From Saprospiraceae bacterium (GTDB lineage: Bacteria > Bacteroidota > Bacteroidia > Chitinophagales > Saprospiraceae), in NCBI GenBank assembly GCA_020629965.1, contig JAHDCG010000002.1, positions 19,469 to 73,745 of the forward strand: a stretch of 54,277 nt of DNA, written 5' to 3'. Under the pieces are notes generated by a model. The model had not been told where the DNA came from. It saw only the letters and a list, made by a program, of their open reading frames with translations, and made no database searches. This document shows, piece after piece, positions 8,568 through 16,527 of the stretch (its first letter is position 1; each line of letters opens with the position of its first letter). The position numbers were made by a program, and so were the translations under genes.

Positions 8568-10157
8568 ATGAAAAGAATTATTCAGACCCTGCTGCTCCTC
8601 CTCACAGCCACAGCCGGTCACGCGCAGACCGATTTGACCGCTCTGCACGCTACGCCGACGGCAGCCGAAATCAATGCGGTCAAAGCGGAATGGGCGACCC
8701 GCGACCACGCCGCTTACAATTGGACGGTACACGAAACCGGCACTATCAATCAAGTATTTACCGTAGAAATTGTATCGCACGAGGTCAACGGCGAGAAGCA
8801 CTACGCGGCGGTGCGTTATCCCGAAAATTACGACCCGACGGAAAGTTATCCCGTTTTGATTTCTAATCACGGCGGCGCGAGCGGCGTCAATGCCGTCAGT
8901 CTCGGTGCTTTTCAGGCGACCTGCTACCGCAATTTTTTTGTCGGTTTGCCCTCATTTCGTAGTGAAGAAATGCGCTGCGGTCCGATTTCTACGCCGCCCG
9001 ATGTTATTTACACTTCCGAAGGCACACAGAGCGAAATGGACGGCGACACCGACGATGCGTTGGCACTGCTGACGGGCATTTTGGCGATACCCGGTGCGGA
9101 CGCGGCGCGGGTCGGTGTACTCGGCGGAAGTCGCGGCGGCGGGGTCAGTCATTTAATGGCTTGCAAAGACGACCGCATCAGTCGGGTTTCGGTATTTTTC
9201 GGCGCGACCGACCATATATCTTTACCGGGTTTGCAGAGCAAAATGGAAAATTACGTCGATAACGGCGGCGGCCTCACTCCGCCCGAAAATGCGACCTATA
9301 CCTACGGCGTGGCTCCCTATTTGGATAATACGCTGACTTTGGCGGAGGCGCGTTTGGAATTGCTGCGGCGGTCGGCGATTTATTTTATCGATGAAATGCC
9401 CGCGCCCTACGAGGTACACCACGGCAGCGACGACCCCGTGGTGACGGTCAATCACAGTCAACTTTTAGCGGCGGAATTTGCCGCTGCGGGCGTTACTTCT
9501 CCCGATTTTACTTACTACGAATACGCGGGCGAACTCCACAGCCTGCCGCCCTCCACGACCAACGCCAATCAAGTGCGGCAAGATTTTTTGTGCGAACTGA
9601 ATCAAATAATTTTGCCGATAGAACTGACGGATTTTCAGGGTACTTGTGAAGAAAAACTGCGCGAAATTTCTTTGGTTTGGACAGCTGTTATCGGTCAATC
9701 CGCCAACCGGTTTGAACTGCAACGCAGCAGCGATACCCGCACTTGGCAGACGATACAGACCCTCGAAATCTCTCAATCGCCGGGTGAGTTGGCGAATTAT
9801 CTGTACCGAGACAGCGACTACCAAAACGGATTAAATTATTATCGACTCAAAGAAACGGACACCGCCGGGCGCATCGAATACCACCGCGTTATCGGCGTGG
9901 AGTGCGGCAGCGACGCGCTTGCGCTGACTCCGAATCCGACGACGGGTCGAGTCACGATTATTACGGACACGGAATTGACAAACGATTATCCGGAGCAGGT
10001 CACGGTGTTCGACGCGCGGGGTGAAAAGGTGCTCGAAAAGAAATTATCGGGAGAGAGCCGGGCAGAGTTGGATTTGTCGCATTTGCCGAAGGGAAGTTAT
10101 GTCTGCCGATTTTTGACGGGCGGGAGGTTAGCGGTGAAGCGGGTGGTGGTGTTGTGA
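8568..10157 (+). CDS. T9SS-exported alpha/beta hydrolase (esterase/peptidase type)
   Basis: A 529-residue secreted enzyme. A signal peptide covers about residues 1-20 (ending GHAQ). The hydrolase fold is marked by an oxyanion-type HGGASG at 101-106, the nucleophile elbow GGSRGG with Ser188, an acidic residue in HGSDDP (Asp288 or Asp289) and a likely catalytic His324 in ELHSLPP, in the order expected for prolyl-oligopeptidase/dienelactone-like hydrolases. From about 345 a beta-rich region (ELTDFQGTC) leads to a type A T9SS sorting domain at about 450-529 (LTPNPTTGRVTI, then LPKGSYVCRF). It should be exported across the outer membrane and either anchored or released. The substrate is unknown. 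Triad and sorting domain are well supported. Confidence 0.88.
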   Translation: MKRIIQTLLLLLTATAGHAQTDLTALHATPTAAEINAVKAEWATRDHAAYNWTVHETGTINQVFTVEIVSHEVNGEKHYAAVRYPENYDPTESYPVLISNHGGASGVNAVSLGAFQATCYRNFFVGLPSFRSEEMRCGPISTPPDVIYTSEGTQSEMDGDTDDALALLTGILAIPGADAARVGVLGGSRGGGVSHLMACKDDRISRVSVFFGATDHISLPGLQSKMENYVDNGGGLTPPENATYTYGVAPYLDNTLTLAEARLELLRRSAIYFIDEMPAPYEVHHGSDDPVVTVNHSQLLAAEFAAAGVTSPDFTYYEYAGELHSLPPSTTNANQVRQDFLCELNQIILPIELTDFQGTCEEKLREISLVWTAVIGQSANRFELQRSSDTRTWQTIQTLEISQSPGELANYLYRDSDYQNGLNYYRLKETDTAGRIEYHRVIGVECGSDALALTPNPTTGRVTIITDTELTNDYPEQVTVFDARGEKVLEKKLSGESRAELDLSHLPKGSYVCRFLTGGRLAVKRVVVL

Positions 10158-10165
10158 ATTTTCTG

Positions 10166-10233
10166 ATTTTTGACGGTAACTATGTTTTAAAACTACTTAC
10201 CGTCAAAAATACAACTTATTTTTGACGGTAAGT
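10166..10233. repeat. Perfect 16-bp hairpin with an extra half-site
   Basis: 10195-10210 and 10218-10233 are perfect inverted copies containing ttaccgtcaaaaat, around a 7-base loop. A third copy of the word atttttgacggtaa lies just upstream at about 10166-10179. The stem lies directly downstream of the hydrolase stop codon and may serve as a terminator-like structure or a repeated protein-binding site. Confidence 0.8.
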
Positions 10234-10395
10234 AAAATAAATTAAATAAGTTGTGCCGGAATGCTCTTTTATTTTTTCTTCTAAAGAATTCAAAAAATCG
10301 TTGCATAGCCGTAGCTACGGAACTATTTTTTGGATATTTTAGAAGGAAAAAGAATGGGCATAACGGTTCAAGTTATTTGGTTTATTTTACTAAGT
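10228..10395. repeat. About 165-bp long imperfect inverted repeat (MITE-like)
   Basis: The whole segment reads as a long imperfect palindrome centred on the perfect 12-mer ccgtagctacgg near 10310-10321. The left arm (taagtaaaataaa, then ataagttg, ccggaatgc, tctaaag) is mirrored by the right arm (cttctaa/tctaaaa words, gcataacgg, caagttat, tttattttacta), with scattered mismatches. It contains no coding frame. The size and fold fit a miniature inverted-repeat element or a structured RNA. Its left end overlaps the neighbouring perfect hairpin. Confidence 0.7.
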
Positions 10396-10526
10396 AGGGC
10401 AAGGCGTCATTTTGACAAAATTAAAAATAAATTTTTCGCGTCACTTTTACCGTGCCTCAAAAAAAATACCCGGATAAATTATACAATCTATCCGGATAAT
10501 TCCGTTTATCGAACTCAAGAAACGTC

Positions 10527-11039
10527 CTACATTTCCTCGGTTTCCGCTTGGTGTTCTTTGACCATATTTTCGTGGTCGGCATCCATTTTTTTGTGTTCCG
10601 CGCTCATCATTTCGTACTCTTTCACCATCTCTTCGTGTTCCGCTTTCATGCGGTCGTGGTCGGCTTTGAGCGACTCGGCGGTTGCCGTGCCGGAGGCGTG
10701 TTGCTCGGTCAGTTTTTTGTGGTCGGCGAGCATGGCGTTGTGTTTTTCGATAATTTCGGCGTGTTTTTTCAGCATCGCATCGTGTTCCGCTTCGAGTGCG
10801 TTGTGCAGCGAGTCGGTAGCGGCATCGCTCATACTGCTGTGTTGCTGCATGAGTTTGTCGTGTAATTTTTCCGCGTCCTCGTGTTCGCTCATCAGTTTGG
10901 CGTGCAGGGTTTCCATTTCCTCGTGTTCGGCCATCATGGCTTTGTGTTCTTCCGAGTCGGCGGGGTTGCCTTGACAGGCTGCCGCAGCGAAGATGATGAC
11001 ACAGGCAAAGAACAGAAAATGGAGAGTTGATTTTTTCAT
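10527..11039 (-). CDS. His/Met/Glu-rich coiled-coil lipoprotein
   Basis: About 170 residues from the preferred ATG at 11039; an upstream start at 11090 is in frame but would precede the signal peptide. The N-terminus is a lipoprotein signal (MKKSTLHFLFFACVIIFAAAAC), with the lipobox cysteine after AAAA. The rest is one continuous charged helix with heptad-like spacing in which His and Met recur in AEHEEM, AEHKKM and ADHENM-type units. It would be a periplasmic coiled coil tethered to a membrane. I do not recognise a named family. The regular His/Met placement could bind metal or may simply be low-complexity drift. It stands alone in its transcription unit. Confidence 0.75.
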   Translation of the reverse strand: MKKSTLHFLFFACVIIFAAAACQGNPADSEEHKAMMAEHEEMETLHAKLMSEHEDAEKLHDKLMQQHSSMSDAATDSLHNALEAEHDAMLKKHAEIIEKHNAMLADHKKLTEQHASGTATAESLKADHDRMKAEHEEMVKEYEMMSAEHKKMDADHENMVKEHQAETEEM

Positions 11040-11458
11040 TGTGCTTTTCATTTGAATAGTTTTGAAAAATGAAACCTTTTTTACAAACAAAAAAGGTCGT
11101 TTCGTTTAGGCAAAGTTAAAAATTATCGGGGCATTTTATACATTCGAGCCGCAAAATCTTCGGAAGTGATAAGTTTAATAAATTCAGGGTGAAATTATTC
11201 ATTACGGTGTAACAAGTCTAATGTGTGTAAGAGTTTGGTTCCGATAGCTATCGGAATTAATCGTTTAGTTGCCGCGAGCATTTTAAACGTCTTAACCTCC
11301 TAAACCCTTAAACAACAATTTCGTTACCCGTTATTTATTGCTCCGTACCCCAAAAATCAAAATACAAAACTCTTTTATAATCAAGGACTTTCGGTTACTT
11401 TTGCCCGAATATTAAATTTTACCTTTCGGGTTACACAACCCCGCACAAAACGAAGCCA
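11040..11458. other. Intergenic region with an 18-bp perfect palindrome
   Basis: Divergent spacer between the coiled-coil lipoprotein and the aminopeptidase. It contains the perfect palindrome ttccgatagctatcggaa at 11239-11256, then a degenerate GTTTAG-family repeat at about 11261-11315. A TAnnTTTG-type -7 match (tacttttg, near 11394-11401) precedes the aminopeptidase but has no clear -33 partner. No credible gene seen. Confidence 0.6.
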
Positions 11459-12934
11459 ATGCAAATACATGTCACCGCTGACCGAAATTCTCAAGCCAAA
11501 ACCGTCATTTTTCCGCTACTCAAAGTCGAAAATATGCAAGAAACCTTGCAGAAAATCGCCGACCTGACCGGAGCCTCCGCCGATAATCTCAACGCGGATT
11601 TTTCGGGTGATAAAAAAGAAACGCATACCTTTTACGATAAAAATAACCGCAAAATTTTCCTCTTAGGCTTAGGTGATAGAACGGACAGCAATGCCGTGTT
11701 GCAAACCTGCCGCAGCTTCGTACATCACCGCCGCCACAAACTCGCCGGGCATTTAAGTATCGACCTTTCCTTCAACGAAACTGCCGCTTACACGACCGAA
11801 ATCTTAACGGGCATGCTGCTCGGCACTTACGACATCAATTTTTATCAAACCAAAGAAAAAAAGGACGTACCGCTCGCGGGTAAAGAAGCGCAAATCGACA
11901 TTTTTGTCGATAAATCGCAAATCGAATCGACTAAAAAAGCCGCCGATCGTGCCGAAAAAAACGCCGATACTTTGCGGAATATTTTCGACCTTATCAATCG
12001 CCCCGCCAACAAAAAACGTCCGCAGGACATGGCGGAGTTTATGGTCAAGCGCGGTGAGAAAAACGGTTTCTCGGTGCGCGTCATGGAAAAACCCGAAATC
12101 GAAAAAATCGGTCTCGGCGGGCTGCTTGCCGTCAATCGCGGCAGTGAAGACCCGGCGCGTTTTATCGTCATGGAACATAAACCGCAGACCGACCGAAAAG
12201 TAAAAACCGTCGCATTGGTCGGCAAGGGTGTGACCTTCGATACCGGTGGTTTGTCCATCAAGCCCTCGTCCAATATGCACCTGATGAAAAGCGACATGGG
12301 CGGCTCGGGCGCGGTCGTCGGTGCCATGGAAATGACCGCGAAACTACAACTGCCCGTACACCTCATCGCCGTCGTCGGTGCCACGGATAACTCCGTCGAT
12401 GCCCTCTCTTACAAGCCTTCGGATGTCATCACGACTTACTCCGGCAAGACGGTCGAAATCATCGACACCGACGCGGAGGGGCGTATGACTTTGGCGGACG
12501 GCTTGGCTTACGTCAACGAAATATACAAGCCCGACGTCATGATTGACGTAGCGACTTTAACGGGTAGCGTCATCCGCGCCTTGGGCTACGAAGCGGGCGG
12601 TTTATTCACAAAAAGCGAAAAACTCGCTGCCGACTTAATTAAAGCAGGCGAAGAAACCGGCGAAAAACTCTGGCAAATGCCGATGTGGGACAGCTACGCC
12701 GCCATGATAAAATCGGACGTAGCGGATGTCCGAAATTACAGCGGAAAACCGATAGCCGGCAGCATTACCGCCGCCAAATTTTTGGAAAATTTCACGAGCA
12801 AACACCCGCATTGGGCACACGTGGACATCGCGGGCACTTCGGTCACGGCGAATGAATTCGGATCGGACCGGAGTGCGACGGGCTTTGGGGTGAGGCTGCT
12901 GCTGCGTTACATCGAGAGTGTTTGTGAGGGATAG
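11459..12934 (+). CDS. pepA: Leucyl aminopeptidase, M17 family
   Basis: A 491-residue cytosolic metallo-exopeptidase that releases N-terminal amino acids, expected to be hexameric with two metals per subunit. The catalytic C-terminal half shows the M17 motifs in order: GKGVTFDTGGLSIKP, KSDMGGSGAV, and the signature DTDAEGRMTLADGLAY carrying metal-binding Asp and Glu and the catalytic Arg. The N-terminal half is the diverged M17 N-domain. Length is normal for the family. It appears monocistronic, followed by the repeat-flanked nuclease cassette. The assignment rests on the signature motif and is firm; substrate preference is not readable. Confidence 0.95.
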   Translation: MQIHVTADRNSQAKTVIFPLLKVENMQETLQKIADLTGASADNLNADFSGDKKETHTFYDKNNRKIFLLGLGDRTDSNAVLQTCRSFVHHRRHKLAGHLSIDLSFNETAAYTTEILTGMLLGTYDINFYQTKEKKDVPLAGKEAQIDIFVDKSQIESTKKAADRAEKNADTLRNIFDLINRPANKKRPQDMAEFMVKRGEKNGFSVRVMEKPEIEKIGLGGLLAVNRGSEDPARFIVMEHKPQTDRKVKTVALVGKGVTFDTGGLSIKPSSNMHLMKSDMGGSGAVVGAMEMTAKLQLPVHLIAVVGATDNSVDALSYKPSDVITTYSGKTVEIIDTDAEGRMTLADGLAYVNEIYKPDVMIDVATLTGSVIRALGYEAGGLFTKSEKLAADLIKAGEETGEKLWQMPMWDSYAAMIKSDVADVRNYSGKPIAGSITAAKFLENFTSKHPHWAHVDIAGTSVTANEFGSDRSATGFGVRLLLRYIESVCEG

Positions 12935-13014
12935 TTTTTTATTGAGCGCAGCGCAATCCCGCGCCTCGGTCGGGACACTGATTTATTAAGATTCACGCTG
13001 ATTTTTTGTGTTTT

Positions 13015-13051
13015 CGAAAATCCGAGACACTGTCTCGGAAATTCAGTTTAT
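13015..13051. repeat. 37-bp direct repeat, left copy, with internal palindrome
   Basis: Perfectly identical to 14134-14170. It contains the near-perfect palindrome ccgagacactgtctcgg, which would form an 8-bp stem around a single base. The two copies bracket only the DUF1016 nuclease gene, and weaker similarity (A/T-rich, aaaataaaaat-like) continues beyond the right end of each copy. Confidence 0.9.
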
Positions 13052-13110
13052 GAAAATAAAAATGTAAATATTTATCGCTTACAGTTTAACTATTGGTAAA
13101 ACTACAAGTA

Positions 13111-14115
13111 ATGATACCACAGAAAAACAGAGAAGACGAACTGTTCTTGGAGATTAAAGAATTGCTGTCATTGGCGAGAAGAAAAGTCTTTAATCAGGTC
13201 AACCAAACCATGGTACACACCTACTATCAAATCGGGCGGATAATAGTGGAGAGTGAGCAAAACGGAGACAAGCGTGCGCGTTACGGAAAAGGCCTGATTA
13301 AAGGATTGTCGCAAAAGTTATCAACGGGATACGGAAAAGGTTTTTCGACGGATAATTTGGAAAACATGAGGAAGTTTTACTTAGCTTACTCAAAAGCCGA
13401 GAAAAAAGCGATGCCCGATTTTCGTTTGAGCTGGTCGCATTATTTGAAATTATCGCGTATCGGGGACGAGGCGGAGAGGAAATTTTACGAAATAGAAGCC
13501 GTACAAAACCAATGGAGTTTAAAAGAGTTGCAGCGGCAATTTGACTCGGCTTTGTATCAGCGTTTGGTATTAAGTCGAAATAAAGAGAAGGTGAAAGAAT
13601 TATCAGAAAAAGGTCAGATAGTCAATTTGCCTGCCGATGTCCTGAAAGACCCTTACATTTTAGAGTTTATGGGTTTGCCCGAAAGGGCGGAATATTCCGA
13701 GTCTGAATTAGAGACGGAATTGATTGATAAGCTGGAGCATTTTCTTTTGGAATTAGGTAAGGGTTTTACCTTCGTTGCACGGCAAAAAAGAATTACGATT
13801 GATGAAAAGCATTTCAAAGTCGATTTGGTATTTTATAATCGCCTGTTAAATGCCTTCGTATTAATAGACTTGAAAATTGGTGAGCTTAAACATCAAGACA
13901 TTGGACAAATACAAATGTACGTCAACTACTACGACCGCTTCGTAAAGTTAAAAGAAGAAAACAAAACTATCGGAATTATCCTCTGTCAAGATAAAAGCGA
14001 CACACTCGTAGAAATTACTTTACCCGAAGACAACGAACAAATTTTTGCGAGCAGATACCAAACGGTTTTGCCGAGTAAAGAAGAATTGAAAAGATTGATA
14101 GAGGAAGAAGAATAA
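13111..14115 (+). CDS. DUF1016/YhcG-type PDDEXK nuclease domain protein
   Basis: About 334 residues from the preferred ATG; a TTG six codons upstream is also in frame. The N-terminal half is the DUF1016 helical domain (VNQTMVHTYYQIGRIIVE, then GKGFSTDNLENMRKFY and LSWSHY). The C-terminal half is a PD-(D/E)XK-type nuclease fold with the signature FKVDLVFYNRLLNAFVLIDLK, giving the Asp, Asp and Lys expected of the active site, and a following GQIQMYVNYYD helix. Such proteins occur as accessory or horizontally moving genes, and their role (defence, repair or element maintenance) is not settled. This copy stands alone and is bracketed by perfect 37-bp direct repeats, suggesting a mobile cassette. 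Confidence 0.88.
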   Translation: MIPQKNREDELFLEIKELLSLARRKVFNQVNQTMVHTYYQIGRIIVESEQNGDKRARYGKGLIKGLSQKLSTGYGKGFSTDNLENMRKFYLAYSKAEKKAMPDFRLSWSHYLKLSRIGDEAERKFYEIEAVQNQWSLKELQRQFDSALYQRLVLSRNKEKVKELSEKGQIVNLPADVLKDPYILEFMGLPERAEYSESELETELIDKLEHFLLELGKGFTFVARQKRITIDEKHFKVDLVFYNRLLNAFVLIDLKIGELKHQDIGQIQMYVNYYDRFVKLKEENKTIGIILCQDKSDTLVEITLPEDNEQIFASRYQTVLPSKEELKRLIEEEE

Positions 14116-14133
14116 ACAAATTTTCGTCTTTTA

Positions 14134-14170
14134 CGAAAATCCGAGACACTGTCTCGGAAATTCAGTTTAT
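14134..14170. repeat. 37-bp direct repeat, right copy
   Basis: Identical over 37 bases to 13015-13051, starting 18 bases after the nuclease stop codon. It contains the same ccgagaca-c-tgtctcgg stem and could double as a transcription end for the cassette. Confidence 0.9.
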
Positions 14171-14244
14171 AAAAATTAAAATATAAAACCCGTTAAAAAC
14201 CAAAGAGAAACAATAGACATCCGTCCGCTCCCGAGTCACGCGAG

Positions 14245-14280
14245 ACCGACAACGGACAACCGACAACTGACAACCAACAC
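14245..14280 (+). repeat. CAACC-word tract upstream of the ATP-grasp gene
   Basis: Reiterated gacaacc/ccgacaac words (for example ggacaaccgacaactgacaa) end four bases before the ATG. Comparable tracts occur near 77-130, 16491-16523, 22213-22246 (reverse sense), 23856-23889, 27455-27489 and 47281-47303. Confidence 0.6.
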
Positions 14281-14283
14281 ATT

Positions 14284-15486
14284 ATGAATTTCCTCTGCAT
14301 CTCCTGCTATTTCAAAGGCGCGCCCTTCCTCAAAGCCTGCAAAGCCGCCGGCAATAAAGTCTATTTGCTCACCCGCGAGTCGCTCAAAAACGAACCGTGG
14401 CCATGGGACTCTATCGACGAAACTTTTTACACCAATACCGACGCGAATACGCCCGAGCATTTCGCCAATCTCATCAAGGGTATGGCGTATTTGATGAAAG
14501 AAAAAGGGGTGGAGCGCATCGTGGCTTTGGACGATTTTGATGTGGAAAAAGCGGCCATGCTGCGCGAAGAATTCCGCATTCCCGGCATGGGGCAGACCAC
14601 GGCGCGGCACTTCCGCGATAAACTCGCCATGCGGATGAAAGCTGCGGAAGCGGGCATCGACGTACCGCCTTTCGCCCACCTTTTTACCGACGAAAATATC
14701 AATAAATTTATCGCCGAAGTACCCGGCCCGTGGATGGTGAAGCCGCGCGGCGAGGCGAGCGCGACGGGCATTTCCAAAGTACACAGCGGCGACGAACTGT
14801 GGAAAGTCGTACACGAACTCGGTGAAAAGCGACACGAATATCTGGTCGAGCAGTTTAAAGCCGGTACGGTCTGCCACGCCGACGCTTTGAGTGTGGACGG
14901 TAAAGTCGTCTTTTGTCGCGGCTCGGAATACCTCTCTACCCCGATGGAAGTGGCGCACGGCGGCGGGATTTTTCGCTCGGTAACGCTGCCTTTTCACAGT
15001 CAAGACGACAAGGCGATACAGAAAGAAACGGCGAAAGTCATGAAGGCTTTCGGGATGCGATTCAGTGCCTCGCACACCGAGTTTATCCGTTCGGAAGAAG
15101 ACGGTAAATTTTATTTTTTGGAAACCTCTTCCCGCGTCGGCGGCGCACATTTGGCGGAAATGGTGGAGGCCTCTTCGGGCATCAGTCTGTGGTCGGAATG
15201 GGCAAAAATCGAGGACGCGATGGCAAAAGGCACGGATTACAAAAAGCCCAAAGCACGCAATGAGTACGCCGGAATTTTAGTGTCTTTATCGCGCTACCAA
15301 AAGCCCGATATGTCCGTTTTCGACGACGAAGAGGTGGTTTGGAAAATCAACAAAGATTACCACGTCGGTATGATTGTACGCTCGAAAAAGCGGGAACGGG
15401 TTTTGGAATTGTTGGATAAATACGCGGCGATTGTCGCTAAAGATTTTCACGCGGCGGCACCGGCTCCGAAAAAATCGGCGCATTAG
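14284..15486 (+). CDS. ATP-grasp domain ligase-like protein
   Basis: A 400-residue cytosolic protein of the ATP-grasp superfamily, which couples ATP to joining a carboxylate with an amine or thiol. An N-terminal Rossmann-like part (FLCISCYFKGAPFLKAC) precedes the ATP-grasp core. There, PWMVKPRGEASATGI gives the ATP-binding lysine and glycine loop, EYLVEQF is the hinge strand, and FYFLETSSRVGGAHLAEMVE supplies the metal-binding Glu and the Arg typical of the family. The closest general resemblance is to carbamoyl-phosphate-synthase-like and biotin-carboxylase-like standalone ATP-grasp proteins. The acceptor substrate is unknown. It lies between the nuclease cassette and gldD with no clear partner enzyme. 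Superfamily certain, reaction unknown. Confidence 0.85.
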   Translation: MNFLCISCYFKGAPFLKACKAAGNKVYLLTRESLKNEPWPWDSIDETFYTNTDANTPEHFANLIKGMAYLMKEKGVERIVALDDFDVEKAAMLREEFRIPGMGQTTARHFRDKLAMRMKAAEAGIDVPPFAHLFTDENINKFIAEVPGPWMVKPRGEASATGISKVHSGDELWKVVHELGEKRHEYLVEQFKAGTVCHADALSVDGKVVFCRGSEYLSTPMEVAHGGGIFRSVTLPFHSQDDKAIQKETAKVMKAFGMRFSASHTEFIRSEEDGKFYFLETSSRVGGAHLAEMVEASSGISLWSEWAKIEDAMAKGTDYKKPKARNEYAGILVSLSRYQKPDMSVFDDEEVVWKINKDYHVGMIVRSKKRERVLELLDKYAAIVAKDFHAAAPAPKKSAH

Positions 15487-15524
15487 ATACCGGTTTCGCT
15501 TCGCGTGTCGTTTTTCTTTTGTTT

Positions 15525-15718
15525 AGGTACGGGGCACTTCCGGTTCTAAGAGACCTGAAATTTATGTTTGCTTCCGACCGGTCGAAAATAAGTGCCTCGT
15601 ACCTACCGCTGTCTTTTAGTAAGAAAGAGTGGGAAAAGGTACGAGGTACTACTTTTTTTGGTCTTGAGCGGATAAATCGAAAGCAGTTTCCTTTTGCTGA
15701 ATAAAGTACCCCGTACCT
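15525..15718. repeat. Tandem stem-loop element with GGTACGGGG arms
   Basis: Two consecutive inverted repeats: aggtacggggcactt at 15525-15539 with its complement at 15590-15604 (14 of 15 match), and aggtacgaggtact at 15637-15650 with its complement at 15705-15718 (13 of 14). The outermost arms also pair, so the segment can fold as one or two hairpins. A 61-codon frame inside it looks non-coding. Confidence 0.75.
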
Positions 15719-15758
15719 GTTGCTTATTTAAAAACACATTCCTCATTTGAATACGACG

Positions 15759-16352
15759 ATGCAAAAACTACTCATTTTCTTCCTCCTTTTAACCTTCTGC
15801 CTCACAAGCTGCGAAGACCCGATATACACCCCGAAACCGCGCGGCTACCCGAAAATCGACTTTCCCGAAAAAAGTTACACGACTTTTAACGAGGCGGATT
15901 GTAATTTTAAATTCGAGGTGCCGACCTACGCCGTCATTCAACAAGACTCTAATTTTTTTGACGAAAAACCGCTGCATCCCTGTTGGTACGATTTGGATAT
16001 TCCGAGTTTGAACTCCCGCATCTACCTCAGCTACGCCGTGCCGGGCGAGGGGAAAACCTTCGACGAGTTACGCGCCGATGCTTTTGAATTGGCGAATAAA
16101 CACAACGTGCGTGCCAGCTACATCGACGAGTTTCCCGTCAAGACCCCGAACAATGTGGAAGGCATGGTTTTCGACTTTGAAGGCCCCGCCGCTACGCCCT
16201 TTCAGTTCTTTTTGACGGACAGCACACACACGCACTTTTTGCGCGGCTCGCTGTACGCCAATACGCGGGTGCGCCCCGACTCTATCGCGCCGGTCTATGA
16301 TTTTTTGAAGGCGGATATTATGCACTTGATAAATACTTTTGGGTGGGAGTGA
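15759..16352 (+). CDS. gldD: Gliding motility / T9SS lipoprotein GldD
   Basis: About 197 residues from the ATG at 15759; the open frame reaches a TTG at 15747. A lipoprotein signal ends at the lipobox LTSC. The mature start YTPKPRGYPKIDFP is the hallmark of GldD, and the central CWYDLDIPSLNSRIYLSYA and C-terminal FQFFLTDSTHTHFLRGSLY regions also fit the family. GldD is required for gliding and for type IX secretion in Flavobacterium, though its exact molecular job is not settled; it is expected to be membrane-anchored in the envelope. Here it stands between an ATP-grasp gene and prfC, away from other gld genes, at least within this window. Identification is strong. Confidence 0.93.
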   Translation: MQKLLIFFLLLTFCLTSCEDPIYTPKPRGYPKIDFPEKSYTTFNEADCNFKFEVPTYAVIQQDSNFFDEKPLHPCWYDLDIPSLNSRIYLSYAVPGEGKTFDELRADAFELANKHNVRASYIDEFPVKTPNNVEGMVFDFEGPAATPFQFFLTDSTHTHFLRGSLYANTRVRPDSIAPVYDFLKADIMHLINTFGWE

Positions 16353-16490
16353 GAAAACGAAATACCGCACAAAATAAAAATCAGTAAAAACAAACCCGAA
16401 AGTCCGTACTTTTGCGCCCCGAAAAAGAGCGATATTTAGGGAAGAAAGTGAAAATATTAAGTTTTGCCGCTGCGCCAAAGCAAAAAGCAG

Positions 16491-16523
16491 CCTGACAACG
16501 GGCAACCGACAACAGTCAACCGA
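16491..16523 (+). repeat. CAACC-word tract upstream of prfC
   Basis: Reiterated gacaac/caaccgac words end four bases before the prfC ATG, at nearly the same distance as the tract before the ATP-grasp gene. Confidence 0.55.
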
Positions 16524-16527
16524 AATT

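Noticed and set aside
8504-8866. 120-codon frame overlapping the hydrolase N-terminus
   Set aside because: The 8568 frame carries the signal peptide and hydrolase motifs; this one is a shadow.
10330-10974. 214-codon plus-strand frame with Ser/Cys-rich product
   Set aside because: Antisense to the coiled-coil lipoprotein, whose repeats generate the low-complexity product; its start falls in the palindromic element.
15519-15704. 61-codon frame within the stem-loop element before gldD
   Set aside because: It lies wholly inside the repeat and its product has no recognisable feature.
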